From Apoda limacodes (lineage: Eukaryota; Arthropoda; Insecta; Lepidoptera; Limacodidae), in the NCBI GenBank assembly GCA_946406115.1, contig OX291553.1, positions 377,001-441,000 on the forward strand: a stretch of 64,000 bases of DNA, given 5' to 3'. A model generated the notes under the pieces. That model was not told the DNA's origin. It worked only from the letters and a program-made list of their open reading frames with translations, and ran no database searches. Below, in pieces: positions 22,339 to 34,662 of this stretch. Each line of letters begins with the position of its first letter. Position 1 is the stretch's first letter. The position numbers and the translations under genes are program-made.

Positions 22339-22631
22339 GGTAGTAATTTTTAAAACAGTAGTGGACACTAAATCCTAATGCGGCCGCAACACGCTCTCGC
22401 ACTTGCGACACTGGTAAGAGCGGGCCACCATTTTGTTACTCTGCTTAAGAGTAATTACGAACCTTGATCACTAGTTCTCTCGCCTGCCGTTTCAGAACAG
22501 ATCCTATAGGCATTTTAATATATGACAGCTGTGCAGCAATCAACACGGAGGAACACAAAATACACAACGTAACGTATAGATAATGTGAAAAAATTCAGCG
22601 AACAGAAATGTAGTGACTATTTAGCACGAAC

Positions 22632-23137
22632 CAGTGCTGCCACCTCTCTGACCTCAGAGCTAAAAGCGCCTGAAAAAAGCGCTAGATTTCGCTAATTTGC
22701 TGTAACAAAACATAGCGCTAAATTCCGCTAGCTTTGCATGAACAAAATTGCATAAAAAGAAGTTTTTATTAATTTCAATACAAATTTTGAATCTAAATTA
22801 ATCTTAATATAAATAAGTATGGCTAATCGCTTTCGATGTCAGAAGAATCAGGTTGAGTTGACTGAATTCCTGAAGGTCCAGGTTGCACATCGTAAACCAA
22901 CAACCAGAAATAATTTATTCTAGTTGGGGAATACCCTAAACAAATAGAACGGAAGCTAAACTAATTACGGTGTTGCTGCGATATTCCTACTTTTTGGCAA
23001 GATTGCGACGTGATTACAACTAAGTTTGGTCTGCCATAAAAATGGTGTTCCGCTAGGAGTTAATATTAAAATTTCGGCGCTATGTGTCCCAAAAAAGCGC
23101 TAGATCTAACTCCAAAAGCGCTAAGGTGGCAGCACTG
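22632..23137 (+). mobile_element. hAT MITE (506 bp), second tandem copy
   Basis: Same CAGTGCTGCCACCT ends and GCACGAAC/GCAAGAAC flanks as 18734-19239, at +3898. Confidence 0.85.
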
Positions 23138-24406
23138 GCAAGAACGTCTTGTTGCGAGTGACAGAAAAAAACAAACACAACATGGCGGTGGGCCATTGAG
23201 TGTTCCCACCTTGAAAAAATATATTTGAATGTTTTTGTTGTATTTGTCTTTGTTCAAAACATAATAAATATATGCGATCGATATCATTACTTATTTGGTC
23301 ACAACACTACAACTATCAAAAAAAAGGGAAGGAAATGGTAAAAAATGGTATTTAAATACCAATTTATACCCGGTATTGTATATAAATGGTGGGTATAAAA
23401 AAATAAAATCGTTTCTTGGATACATTTATCGTGTATTTGGTAGTAAAATTGTTTAGAATGCTAAAGAAACATAGAAAATAATCAAATTGTTAAACATTTA
23501 AAATAGATAAAATAAAATCACGTCATTTATTTACATTACAGCTGTGCATGCTTACAAACCGTAAAGTTCAGCGGTGCCTCGTAGCGAGCTACATATAAAC
23601 AAATTCTGTACTTATATCCAAAATTTACTTATCAAATACTATGAAATTTTGTAGACATGTTCTAAGAACAAATATAGCATTATACCAGTTTTCTATTAAA
23701 CTAAATATAAAAGTTAACACAGGATTCAAGGTTTTAATGCAAGCAGTCTTAAATACAATTTCAAGCCAAAAAAAAAACAATTTTCAGGATTTAAAAAAAA
23801 ACACAGATATAAATATTTGGCTTGAGAGTAAGTATACAAAACTTCATACTGTTTCATTAGTAATTGCCAAAATAAAGTACATAATTCAACTTTTTATGGT
23901 CTTAGACTTTTTATATAGATAACCTTTGAAAACCAAACAATTCTCACAATACCTGTTGAGGCACTTATAATAAATTTTAAACTGTCTTTATATTGTTTTA
24001 AATGTAAAGATTTAAAAACGATAACTACTAATATAAATAATCCATAAGTAAAAATTACTTTCACGCGAAAAACAAAATCAAACTAACCCGGGAGATATTA
24101 GTTTTAAACTTTTTTTTTTTGTTATTATAAGTATTAAATTATTATATAAACCTTGATATGTTGTAATTATCGATAATAATTAAGATAACAGTGATTTAAA
24201 CTTTTGATATATTAAAAAATTAACATTGTTACCTATTTAAAATCAAACATAATTTTAAAATTTTAGGTAAGTGTAACGTTATTACAATGATCACCGCCTT
24301 TCATTATTAGAAATAAATCTATAAGTACTTTCAGGATTTTCACAAAACAATGATGTTTATTGATGGGTGTTATTTAGGTGGTATTATAAACATTTTAATC
24401 ATCACT

Positions 24407-25866
24407 TCAAATCATACTATCACAGTCACAGAATTCAAAACCAAATTCAGGTGTCTTGGAAGTTGATGGAGTCGGTTCGGCTTCAAATCTAGGTGTCTTG
24501 GAAGATGATGGAGTCGGTTCGACTCCAGCTGTGGAATCATTTTGAAAGTTTTCTATGCTTGGCAATGTTGCCAAATCGCGTGGTTCTGGAAAATCAAAAT
24601 CACAATTTTCCTCATCCGTGAGCTCTTCGCTATTAGCCCTCGTTCCAAAATCCATCCCTAGCTTTGTAGTTGGCTAAATCTATCATTACATTAATATGGA
24701 GATTTTGAACCGCTTCATCAATGAATTTCATTGCCTCTTGGTCATCTAATAGTGCAGACTTAGTTTCTAGTGGCACTTGGATATTGTTTCGTCTTGAAAA
24801 GCCAAGGCCATAAGTGCCGCTTTTAATTTTTTTTACACTTTTCAGGGCTGCAACATGGCTTCCCCAACGTGTCTTTACAGGCAATTTCAAGGTCTCGCCG
24901 ACTTTTTTTTTTGTTTTATAATTTTAACTAAAATTGAATTCAATACTTGACTCTTTTTAATTGATTTTATGACGTCTGTGACTAGGTCAATAAACCCCTT
25001 AACAGTTTCATATTTAATTATATCAAAAGCTAATAAATTTAACGTTTGTGCTGAACAACTGAGAAGAATAGTTTAAGTAATTTTTTTTTTAAATTTCATA
25101 AGCTTTTTGGATGTTACGAGCATTGTCTTCAATCAAAACAAAAAATTTTGATTCACCATACGTTTTTATAATTTTGAGTATCGCATTGCTAAGAATTATG
25201 TGTCTATTGTCCTCTGTTGATAAACTCTTCACAAAGTATGGTTCAGGATTTGATATTATAAAATTAACTTCTCCTTCATTATTTACACTACTCCAGCTGT
25301 CACACTGAAGATGCAAAAAATTTGTTGATGCTAGCCTCTCATTCACCTCTCTTTTTATTTCTGCATAAACGTTAGCTAATAAGGTTGTTAACAAAGTCTT
25401 TCGTGTTGGTAACTTAAAGGATGGTAGTAAGTCATTAAAAAAGTCTCCACCAATCTTAGAGTTGAACCAGATATTATCATTGCCTTTGCTAGTTATGTAG
25501 TGAGATTGGTCATTGCTTCCTCGCCAAGCAGTTTGCGGTTGATTTGCAGATGGCTGAATTTGGCTTAGGTTTGATATATCTGGGTTCGGAATTACATCTG
25601 AGATTGAAGCTGTCATGGATGGAGTGGAAGTTGAAGGTTCAGAGATGCGTTCATCAAGTTTTTTTCTTATTATTTTTTTTTGTAATCACCGGACATTTGT
25701 CACATTTAAGTAAATGTGTGAATATTTTGTTTACGTTTGCAATTTTATAATTGTGGTCACAATGCTTGGAAACCACAGATTTATCAACACCAACCACACA
25801 TTTTTTCCAAATATATTCATGTATCTTTTTTTCCCTCTCCCATGATTTGACTGTGTTAAAGAACAT
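24407..25866 (-). pseudogene. BED-finger hAT transposase, internally deleted
   Basis: Read on the minus strand, 25866-25654 gives a BED-like zinc finger (CDHNYKIAN then HLLKCDKC), with one expected first Cys not seen. A frame change leads to 25616-25089, with RKTLLTTLLANVYAEIKREV, FLHLQCDSWSS (catalytic Asp region) and FFVLIEDNARNIQKA. Frames then shift through CSAQTLNLLAFDIIK to LKLPVKTRWGSHVAALKSV (24890 onward), both standard hAT blocks. Next come IDEAVQNLHINVMIDLANY and an acidic Ser/Pro/Thr-rich end with a twice-repeated TPS-SKTP unit. The region with the last catalytic residue and the C-terminal dimerisation motif is missing. Element ends were not found with certainty. Confidence 0.72.
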
Positions 25867-26026
25867 AGTTTAAGTAAAAATCCAATCAAAACATTTCTTA
25901 CATATTATTAATGCGAAATCTATCGTTTGTGACCTTTTTAATTTTAATTGGTAATTAAAGATGCAACCGTATCAAAGTTTTCCCATAAAACCCACGGTGC
26001 ACTATTTATCCGTAACAATAAACATT

Positions 26027-26250
26027 TTGTTGCTTAAAATGCGCTATTATCATATATTGCTTTTTACTATTATCGCAAAAAGCATATTTAAACATGAGAT
26101 GATTGTAATTTATAAAATAAATAAAGTTTTTGTTGATTTCATACAGTAAAAATTGAAATTAATTAGTAAAAGCTATTGGCATTTTATGGATAAACATGCG
26201 TTTTGCGACTATGGTAAATAGCAATATATGATAACACGTTTTGAGTAGCG
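26027..26250. mobile_element. Small fold-back (MITE-like) element
   Basis: About 52 bases at 26041-26095 ('atcatatattgctttttact...') reappear inverted at 26186-26238 ('...aatagcaatatatgat'), separated by about 90 bp of AT-rich DNA. Precise ends and target duplication are not clear. Confidence 0.5.
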
Positions 26251-26519
26251 AAATATATATAGTTAAATATATTAGGTGTAACACAGTTTGTATCAAAATA
26301 TAATGTTCGGATATACCTTAAGTAGGTAACGTTATATTCTTATCAAAATTGTGCTTATCGACGGGGTTATCACTTTTTATAAGCTATAGTTTTTCATGCA
26401 GATATAATTTGCGATAATTTCTAAAGCTCCTGAGCTTAACTATTTATTCTGACCTAAAAAAACGACAAAAGAAAACCTCTATGTGATTTTTATAAGCCCC
26501 AATTTTTATTACTAGAAGA

Positions 26520-27044
26520 TTGCACAGTGTCATGTCATATGGTATTTTGCTATGGGGTTCTGCTGCTGATATTCAAACCATATTTATATTACAAAAAAGG
26601 GCAGTACGAAGCATTTATGAGCTAGGAAGCCGAGACTCTCTCAGGGATGTTTTAAAAGAAATAAATATTCTAACGGTACCGTGTCAATATGCCTATGAAA
26701 ATATTATGTTTGTCCGTAAAAAAATATCCCAATTTCCGAGGAACAGTGATGAGCACAACTTAAATACGAGAAATAAAAATAAACTTGCTATGCCGAAGTT
26801 TAGGCTTACTAAAGCCAACAAATCATTTATGGGAAGCGTTGTGAAATTTTATAATAAGTTAACTGTAGAAATTCTTAACTTAGGTGACAAACAGTTTAAA
26901 TTTTATATTAAACATCTGCTATGTAAGAAAGCATATTATAATGTAGATGAATATTTGAATGACAAAATTGTATGGCCTAGTATCACACAAAATTTATTCT
27001 TGGTTTTCTATTCAAACTTAATAAATTTAGGTTTGATAAGTTAA
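26520..27044 (+). pseudogene. C-terminal part of a CR1-like LINE ORF2
   Basis: A clean 174-residue frame lies downstream of the catalytic motifs. It begins SYGILLWGSAADIQTIFILQ, the thumb/connector block of this reverse transcriptase group, and ends with FYNKLTVEILN and KAYYNVDEYLND before TAA at 27042-27044. Its upstream limit is the truncation point, not a real start codon. No catalytic residue is retained. The untruncated frame suggests a fairly young insertion. Confidence 0.72.
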
Positions 27045-27648
27045 AGGAGCACTCTAAAGACCAAGCTAAGTAACGATGTTATGTCTGTTATCTCTGTTGT
27101 TTACTTTATAGTGGCTGGTGGCGAGTTACCAGGGGATGCACCATGTGCAATCTGCCTTTGGTTGCCTGGTTTTGGTGGGGCTTTGGATGTGTGGGGGTGT
27201 ACGTACGTGTATGTGTGTATATACATGTTTGGATAGATATTGTGTACTTGATGGCTTGGTTCCTGCATGACTGATTGGTAACAGGTGTACATCCGGGGGT
27301 TTCTTGTCACTTCTTCTCCCCTTAGGCTAGTTTCCGAAGTGATGGTAGTTTAAATGATGTGCATTTGTTGCCGGGCTGTTGTGTAGGGGCTGGGCCACTT
27401 TCAGGTGTGCAACGTCTGTGTGAATATGTGTGTGCATTTATGTATATGTGCGTGTTTGTGTGTAGCACCCGCTCGTGTTCGGAGCCCGGCCGAACGAGGA
27501 TTGAATCAGTACGTCTGCTGTGTAATATTATATGTAAAACATGGTTGAGCGAAGCGATGGCTGATTCATGTGTCATACTTGTGAACGGGTGCCGCTGTGG
27601 AGGCTGGTCTGCTCTTGCATACTTCTTTGTATTCTTATTATATATAAT

Positions 27649-27697
27649 ATATATATATATATATATGCACGTCTGCTATGTAATATTATATGCTATA

Positions 27698-27754
<57 letters not shown>
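27649..27754. repeat. (TA)n microsatellites in the LINE 3' region
   Basis: Two alternating TA tracts, a short one near 27649-27666 and a longer one at about 27700-27754. Confidence 0.85.
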
Positions 27755-27758
<4 letters not shown>

Positions 27759-27799
27759 GTCTGCTATGTAATATTATATGCTATATGAATATATTTTTC

Positions 27800-30700
27800 T
27801 CGGGAGTTACTTTAAATACCGTTACAGAATAATTGAAAATGCTTCTATTACTCTTTATGTTAATATAGCATTTTACTTAAAACATTCCGTACACACACAG
27901 TTAACATAAGATTTGGTATGGAATTGCACTGAAACTGGTCACTTAGTGGAGCGCTAGCAATTGCGCTCCTATGAAATTAATTTCAGGACAAGACTTAGAG
28001 CTAAAATCAAAGAGTGTGAAAGAGAAAGTTCGACACAGTCTCACACGTGAAACAGAAGATTTTGTATGTAACATTAGCCGCCCATTTAAAGAAAAATACT
28101 GTTGCCAGTTTCACCCCGCCTTCGGTCCGTCCGAGCGGCGCACGGCGCGGTGTTGTCGCTCTTATTACAACAAAAGTTTTAGTTTATGCGCGCGAGTTTT
28201 TGATTAACAAATTAAATAAGTACTTACATACCTTCATAAACAGTTTGTAATTGTCTAATAAGTATAGCAAAATAAAATGTGATGTGATTAAACAGTGCGA
28301 AAACATTTTAGTAACTCAGCTTGAAAAAAAGGCAAAGGGTCATAAAAATGTGGCACGAAAACATACACACCCGCGTGCGTTGAGTTTGTAAATCTAAGTA
28401 GGCGAATGAATTTTTGTTAATTTAAGTAATCCCTCCTTTATTTTATTTTGTAAACACTTATTTAAAATTGTAACGAGCCGCCTCTGATTGGACATAGCTC
28501 ACTTTTATTTATCTCGGCAAAAACAACCTTAAAGTCCCGCTCCCTATGATCTATGCAGGCAATGAACTGAAATTTATACAGGACCCAACGCAATCAAATA
28601 CAGTTAAAATTATTGAAATCGATTTCATGGTTGCCGAGAAATCGGTGAAAATAGAAAAACAAAGAAAAAAAACACACATGTCGGGCAAACCTCCTCCTTT
28701 TTTTAAAGTCGGTTAAGACAGTCAGTTAAAAGAAAACCTAGTCAAACGCTATTGTTTATTTGTATTTTTATGATATGCTTTGGGCAAAGAGGAAATTAAA
28801 AATATCTAATGGCGGCGTTAGTGGACCAGTGTACCTACTGGTAGTTTATGAAATTTTGTTTTATGGAACCATCCTGTTTCAAACTATTTCTCACGCTTTG
28901 CGTTACTTCCCGACTTGAAGGTTTTATTTCTTCTGCCTTTATAATTCTTTGATACTCATTCGATAACTTTCTCCTAATGCCCCCTGTTCTTGCTTTTAAT
29001 TTCCACGAATTACGCGAATTCATTTTAATATAAAGCAAATAAAATATTATACGTTGGTAATAATGGTCATTAACTAGTTACACTACTGATTACAGTACCA
29101 CATACGTTACTTTTATTTAGATAACGTCGGATTTATGGTTCTTATGTGAACCATTATAAAATAGAAGCCGTTAATTCTATACACTAGTGAGTCTCTAAGC
29201 AGCTACGAGGCATCTAGTGAAAGTTTTAAAATCCGCTATGCAGATACTATCAATTGCAGTATAAAGGCTGATTAGCGGTAGACATATTCAGGTATAAGAT
29301 GTTATATGGGCCACATATCATACGGCTTGATATTAACTAAAAAAAAAATGGCGCTGGCGCCGAGCACGACGTGCTTTGCAGTGTTGCCAATGCAAATTTT
29401 CCAATTTCCTAACTAAATGCCGGGTGCAAAGCAAAGACCCTTTTCTCTACCCAATTATCTAAATAAAAAACAAACCAAGTTTCAATAATATTTTCCTATT
29501 TATTTAATTTTATTTCGTCATTGTCTTTAACCAAACGGAAAAATTAACTAGACAGATGTAAAATAAAATCAAGGAAATAAGTTTATGAAAAATGTAGACT
29601 TCGCTGTTACAATAATGGAACATTTTTTTTTTTTATTTGTTTCGTATTTATATTTATATTTGTACCTTTTTCCAACATGAAATGAAATAAAATATTGACA
29701 TTAATTTATACCCGGTAATAATTAAAACTAGGTAGGTAAAAATGGGTATTAATTGGTATTTACTCGAGTACTAGGTATTTACCGGGTATGAACCCAACTC
29801 TGGGCGGGGCTAAAAAATGGTGCACCGCTCGTCTTTAGTACATCTTATACAGTGCAACGAAAGTGACAGTCTTGTCACATTGTAAATAAATGGTTTTAAT
29901 ATATTAAAATGCCTTCGTGCGTTGTGAAATGGTGTATAAGTACCTAATTCAAAAAAAACATACTAAAAGTGATGTGAAGTGAATTTTTCTGATTGACAAT
30001 TTTCATGTTAAATAAAAAAAAAATGTTGCTGTCATATGAATGGCGTTATGCAGTATGGACTTATACTGTACGTGATATTAATCGCCTACATAATTCAAAA
30101 TATGCTGATTTCTAGTAATTGCGTTGTAACGGTACAGGCCAGGCGTAAAAATTCAGCAATAAATTAATAGTATGTATATGAGAATATTTTAAAAATTATG
30201 GTATTTTCTCATTCTTTGTTATGTTTCAAAGAACTAACTATTTATTATTTTGTTAATTATTATTTACTTTTGCTTTTATTTTGACTCAAGTTCGGTCATT
30301 CAGAGTTGTGTCAGTTTTGAATAAATATATTTACTGAACTACAAAAATTTTGTTAATTGTATGAAATTAAGAAGTAATTTTCTTAATAATTGGTTTAATA
30401 AGGAGAAAGATGAAAAAAACACCAATAGGTACTTAGTAAAAAAAGTAATTAAAGAATGTAATAAAAAAGAAATGAGTTTTGTGATTTCAGTTATTTGCCC
30501 ATAATTTTATTTAACATGCATACAATTAAAACAAAGATATCTTATCAGCAAATTGTAATTGGACAGAACCCGATTAGCCTTAGGTAAAACAACCATGTGT
30601 CGAAATTTTAAACGGCATTAAAATTTTCCAAAATTCCTGTCAATACTTATGAAAATTATACAAGAAAGTCTAGGAAACAAAATATTTAAATATACATGTC

Positions 30701-31190
30701 CAAAAGTTTGCCTGGAAGAGATCGCTTTAAAGCGCTAAGACCGCCTTTTGTTTTTCTCTATTTGTAAATATGTTTTTTGTAAAATTATTATGTTTATGCA
30801 ATAAAGTATATTATTATTATTATTATTATTATTAAAAAGTCATACTAAATCAATAAACCATTTTCTCTTGAACATCAAAAGAAATAAAAACGTAAAAGAT
30901 CTCTAAATAGGATATCTTATATAATAACACAATTATCTTACGGGTGAGACCCTAAAGTCAGTCTCAATATTTGAGTTAATAATAGGAAAAAATCATAGTT
31001 GTCGAGCTATACATTGAATAAATAAAATATAATGACAAAATATACTTTTAAAAAGAATTCCCAACAAACATTTCAGTCGTATAAGTAATAGTTACGGGAC
31101 TCAAAATTCCATAAGCATCGTATTAAAGTAATTTTAGCATGAATTACGACTTATTGTGTGACTTAATTTTTGTGCGTCTAAACAATATAA
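27800..31190. other. Gene-free AT-rich stretch with repeat fragments
   Basis: I see no convincing gene. Recognisable parts: a lepidopteran-type repeat near 28490-28720 ('gttgccgagaaatcgg', ending 'gtcggttaagacag'); the words 'aatatctaatggcggcg' and 'tagtggacc' at 28800, also found at 51667; a possible hAT terminus at about 29690-29790 ('tttaccgggtatgaaccc'); and a LINE 3' end at 30705-30836. The frames at 27971-28250 and 28835-29038 have no recognised domain. Confidence 0.4.
30705..30836 (+). mobile_element. LINE 3' end with (TTA)n tail
   Basis: 'cctggaagagatcgctttaa', then 'taagaccgccttttgt', a poly-T-like spacer, 'gcaataaag' and repeated TTA make up a 3' terminus very common among lepidopteran LINEs. 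Only the last 130 or so bases are present. Confidence 0.6.
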
Positions 31191-31436
31191 TGTTGCTCGA
31201 AGTGCAGAAAGTGTAAAGACGAAGTATATGAAATATTTGATAAATTATGTCTTAGTGATATTTCCGATTCTGGAAGTGAACGCGAAGCCATTGAAAACGA
31301 AATACTTCGGAATAATCTAAAAAATGGGCAATTAATTTCAACATTACACAAGATGCATTGAGAGAGCTTAACAAAATTTTAAACAAAAGAATTCCTTGTT
31401 CAGTGCCAAAAGATCCACGAACATTTTTAAATTGTC

Positions 31437-31739
31437 TGTTTGGTAAAGATTATGCGGTCGGTCCGGCGTAGCAATAGCGGCGTAGGTTCGTTCTTTGCAT
31501 ACTTTGAGCACTAGTCGTCGTCATATAATCTGTGCGCAAGGTCGCAGCGTATGTAATTGTTTTGATCATATCAATTTTATATATAATTTCGATAAGTCAG
31601 TGATACACACAAAAACACAAACGCACAGATGCACAGACAATACACCACATATTACACAAACCGTGAAAAAATTATCGCCAAAATTTGGGTAAGACCACAA
31701 TTTTCTTGAGACCTACGTTGGCCCAGTTTTTACGATCCA
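31437..31739 (+). repeat. 5' LTR of the BEL/Pao element (303 bp)
   Basis: Starts TGTTTGG and ends GATCCA. Compared with the 3' LTR it lacks a short 'tgttttgttttgtagg'-like segment near 31550 and has several substitutions, so the insertion is not brand new. A primer-binding region begins at 31740 with 'gttgtttggtagcagagcg', resembling the 'tggtagcagagc' type used by BEL/Pao elements. Confidence 0.88.
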
Positions 31740-32184
31740 GTTGTTTGGTAGCAGAGCGTGGTTCGGGCCACTTTCGTTTGTTTTTGTTTGGGTCTTTTAT
31801 AAAATCATTTGGGATTTACGATTAGTTGGTTTTCGTCGGATTTACAATAAATATATTCATAAATCGTGACTTCGGCGTCACGTCGTATAGTTTACGGGTG
31901 TTATCTAATCGTTCGTCGGAAATAATAATATTCGCTTATGACTTACCAACCTCTTTGTTATTGCGGTTAAAGTAGGTTTTAAAATAGTTGTTTTGTTAGG
32001 ATAACGTATTTATTTGTGTAATTGTGTAGTCAGGGTTTTGTACATTGTAGTTGGGTATTTTTGGAGTTTATATAGTAACTTGGTTGCTGTAACAAACTGT
32101 ATATATAACAAACAGAGTCGTATGTTTGTGTGTCTGATTTAGTTTTTGGATTATTTTTTTTGTGTGGGAATTTAGTTATAAAAT

Positions 32185-33600
32185 ATGACGTCATCGGTCA
32201 AGGAGTACAAGGCTGTTTTAACCAATCTGACACGATGGTTTTTAGGTGCTTTAGGGATCGTTAAGCGAGAGGATCGGGTGTTTGCATTAAGGCAAAGAGC
32301 TATACATTTACCGACAACAGTCAGCGAGCTGGATAAGGCATACCAGGGTATCTTATCGTCAACGGATGACGAAACTATCCTAAAGGCGGCAAATTCTGAC
32401 TGTGACTTTTGTATGTCAGTAGTGGACGAGGTAAACGAGGCTGTGTCGAAATTAGAGACTTGCCCGCAGCTGGCAAGTAGGAAGGTTTCGGAACAAAAAT
32501 GCAACGAACGGTTGCTAGCTTTGGATATTCCTCATTTTAGCGGATCATTGGATGAGTGGACTAATTTCATCACACTTTTTGATAGCATTGTGCACCGACG
32601 GACTGACTTATCTGACTCACAAAAATTAAGTTACCTGTTGACGTCTATCAGGGATGAGCCCCTCTGTTTAGTAAAACATTTGGACATCACTATTGTCAAT
32701 TATAATATAGCCAGGGAGTTATTAGTAAAGCGGTACCAAAATAACCGTCGCATTGCGGATACACATGTAGCTGCCATTTTAGGTATTCCACAACTGTCTT
32801 CGGTAAACCAGCTGCGGTCGGACCTGCTTAACCTTATTTTGGTAGCCACCAATGCGTTAAGAGGCCTAAAATTCCCTGTAACAGAGTAGTCATTTTTATT
32901 GCTTAGCATTGTTTTAAACAAATTGCCCAATGACGTCAGGGCTCGTTTCGATGCACGGAGGTGACTCGGCGTCACACACACCTACTTTTGACGCTTTAGT
33001 GTCGTTTTTGGAGGACCAGAGTAGGAAGCTGGAGAATTTACCCGCCGAGCCACAATCGGGACCGTCACGATTTTTGGCCCCGTCTAGACCCCGTCAACAA
33101 CCCCAGTCTGGACCCCGTCAACAACCTCGTCCCGGGACATCGCGAGGTACCGGGTCGTTTCGGCCCCACAGAATTTTGACAATTGAGTGGACTGAACGGT
33201 GTAGGGTGTGTTATGAACCGGGACACACCATACCGGATTGCCACCAGTTCAGAAAATCTGGGGTGGCCCGAAAACGGTTTTTGACCCGTAGGCTAGGCCT
33301 GTGCTACTATTGTTTGGGGGAGCACCTAGCCAAAGACTGTCGACAGCCGCGACCTTGTCTAAAGTGTGGTGGGGGTCACCACCCCCGACTTATGTGTGGC
33401 CCATCTGAGAGGATGGTCCTCGGACGGCCCATGGAGGTGTGTCTACGGCTCGCACGGGCGGGGGTTCGTCGCCGCCGAATCCAACACAATCGCCTCCGTC
33501 CCCAGTGCGGCATCAACCTTCTCCGCCTCGCTCACCGCGGGCGAGCCCATGGGATGGTCGTCGGTCACCACCCTCACGTGCCCCTTCCGCTCAGGTAGGT
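32185..33600 (+). pseudogene. BEL/Pao gag polyprotein, frameshifted
   Basis: The ATG at 32185 opens a 234-residue frame. LDIPHFSGSLDEWTNFITLF and the following 90 residues match the DUF1759 gag domain. A stop at 32887-32889 and a frame change lead to 32930-33598. There, a Pro/Gln/Arg-rich linker precedes three zinc knuckles at about 33204-33410: CRVCYEPGHTIPDC, CYYCLGEHLAKDC and CLKCGGGHH...C. Gag would form the particle core and bind RNA. The break after residue 234 separates the capsid-like and knuckle parts. The antisense and overlapping frames at 32172-33849 are shadows. Confidence 0.8.
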
Positions 33601-33897
33601 ATTGCCGAACGGGCACATTACGCAGATTTTGGGCCTCTGCCCCTCCCTATCGCGGAGCGTCCTCGCGTTACTCGCGAGTTGAGGGCGGGATCGAGTGGTT
33701 ATCGCGCGCCGCCGATGACACGCGCGTCTCGGCAGCCACTTATGCCCGCGTGGGACCCGTATGCTTATACGGGCTCAAGCGTGGGGCATTATGAGCCACA
33801 GGAGCCCCGGGGCCAAGTTCGGCGCTTGGGTCGGGCCAACGCCCGTTGACTCGCGGCAGCCGCTTCACCAGTCTCTTCACCACCTTTCACAACTGTT

Positions 33898-34393
33898 TTG
33901 CCCACCGCGCAGGTTCTAATCTACTCACCGCGTGGACCTGGTGTAGTTGTGCGCGCCATTTTGGACTCAGGTGCTCAGGGGTGTCTCATGTCGCTGTGTT
34001 CGCGGAGTTATGGGATTTCTGGAGTAGGAGGTCTACGGGTGGACAACGTTGTGGGTACAGTCTCGTTTTCCTTTTCCTCCTTGCTCCATCCTAGTATGCG
34101 GTATCAACTAGGACCTGTTGTCCTGAGGGATATTTTAGGTCATCACACTCAGGTGCCCCTGCCGACGGACGTGCTGGATCTCTCGTCCGGTCTGCAGTTG
34201 GCCGATGAAAGGTTCCACCTACCTGGTCCTGTGGAACTTCTGCTTGGCGCTGATGTCCTTGGGTTGCTTGGATTGGACAAGGCTATGTTACTCCAGCCAG
34301 ATGGGTTGGTCGCTGTTCCGACTGATCTCGGATCTGTTATAATGGGCCCAGCACATTCTCTCGCCGCTCAGGCGTCTACGGATTCGTCGGTGC
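33898..34393 (+). pseudogene. BEL/Pao aspartic protease region, truncated
   Basis: The frame carries VVRAILDSGAQGCLMS, in which DSGA is the active-site triad of retroviral-type aspartic proteases. About 95 residues later it has VELLLGADVLGLL, the second flap/substrate block of the A17 peptidase family. Coding similarity stops at about 34393, where an antisense LINE segment begins; the following residues to 34437 are read from that LINE. In an intact element this enzyme processes Gag-Pol. Confidence 0.75.
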
Positions 34394-34620
34394 TACCCCA
34401 CAATAGGATACCATATGTCATTAAACTATGGAAATAGCTAAAATATACTATTTTTGCAGTGTCGACATCGGTCAATTGTCTTATTTTCTTGATCGCATAC
34501 ACAGCAGAGCTAAGTTTTTTGGCTAGGTTATGAATATGAGGACCCCATTGAAGTTTGGAGTCCAGCGTTATGCCAAGAAATACTGTTGAATTAACAAGTT
34601 CTAATTGAATGCTCTGGCTC
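34394..34620 (-). mobile_element. Antisense CR1-like LINE fragment inside the BEL element
   Basis: The minus strand reads SIQLELVNSTVFLGITLDSK, then LSSAVYAIKKIRQLTDVDTA and FHSLMTYGILLWG, the region after the catalytic motif of the same CR1-like LINE group as 26520-27044 and 43592-44390. It joins the protease end directly and is followed by about 40 bp of BEL sequence with a purine-rich tract ('tggggcggggg') before the 3' LTR. It has neither a LINE 3' end nor a tail. Confidence 0.72.
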
Positions 34621-34662
34621 GGTTAATCCTCATCCAGACATGGTCTGGCTGGGGCGGGGGTT

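Larger units (their letters stand above)
20019..22513 (-). pseudogene. DDE transposase pseudogene, copy 3, truncated C-terminus
   Basis: Same gene and lesions as copies 1 and 2, but the duplication breakpoint removes everything after the residues GHAARNNT, so the last 80 or so residues and the acidic tail are lost. A short artificial tail (YKKSKTIKS) is read from the joined sequence. The hAT insertion lies at 20862-22338. Confidence 0.72.
20019..23916. repeat. Second unit of the 3,898-bp tandem duplication
   Basis: Near-identical to 16121-20018. The only difference found is C at 17861 against G at 21759. The junction 'ttatat/gtattg' at 20018/20019 shows no shared bases between the two breakpoints: the sequence before 16121 ends 'gggtgg' and that after 23916 starts 'agataa'. 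After 23916 the sequence runs on into a hAT transposase region. Confidence 0.92.
26520..27795 (+). mobile_element. 5'-truncated CR1-like LINE, 3' part with untranslated region
   Basis: The coding end (26520-27044) is followed by about 750 bp of 3' sequence that is also found, inverted, at 40561-41450. Within it a roughly 88-bp segment ('gcacgtctgctatgtaatat') occurs at 27667 and 27755, separated by (TA)n tracts, and 27535-27640 matches the shared untranslated block at 8360-8460. The short frames at 27101-27771 are shadows of this region. Confidence 0.72.

Noticed and set aside
27101..27771. Several 67-113 residue frames on both strands
   Set aside because: They fall in the LINE 3' untranslated region, which recurs inverted at 40.6-41.4 kb without conserved frames.
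29380..29790. Possible hAT element with CAGTGTTGCCA and CAGAGTTGGGT ends
   Set aside because: The flanking 8-mers do not match and the ends differ after a few bases, so I noted only a possible terminus.
33366..34094. Frames of 142, 136 and 82 residues overlapping the BEL gag-protease region
   Set aside because: They are shadow frames of the zinc-knuckle, linker and protease coding sequence.
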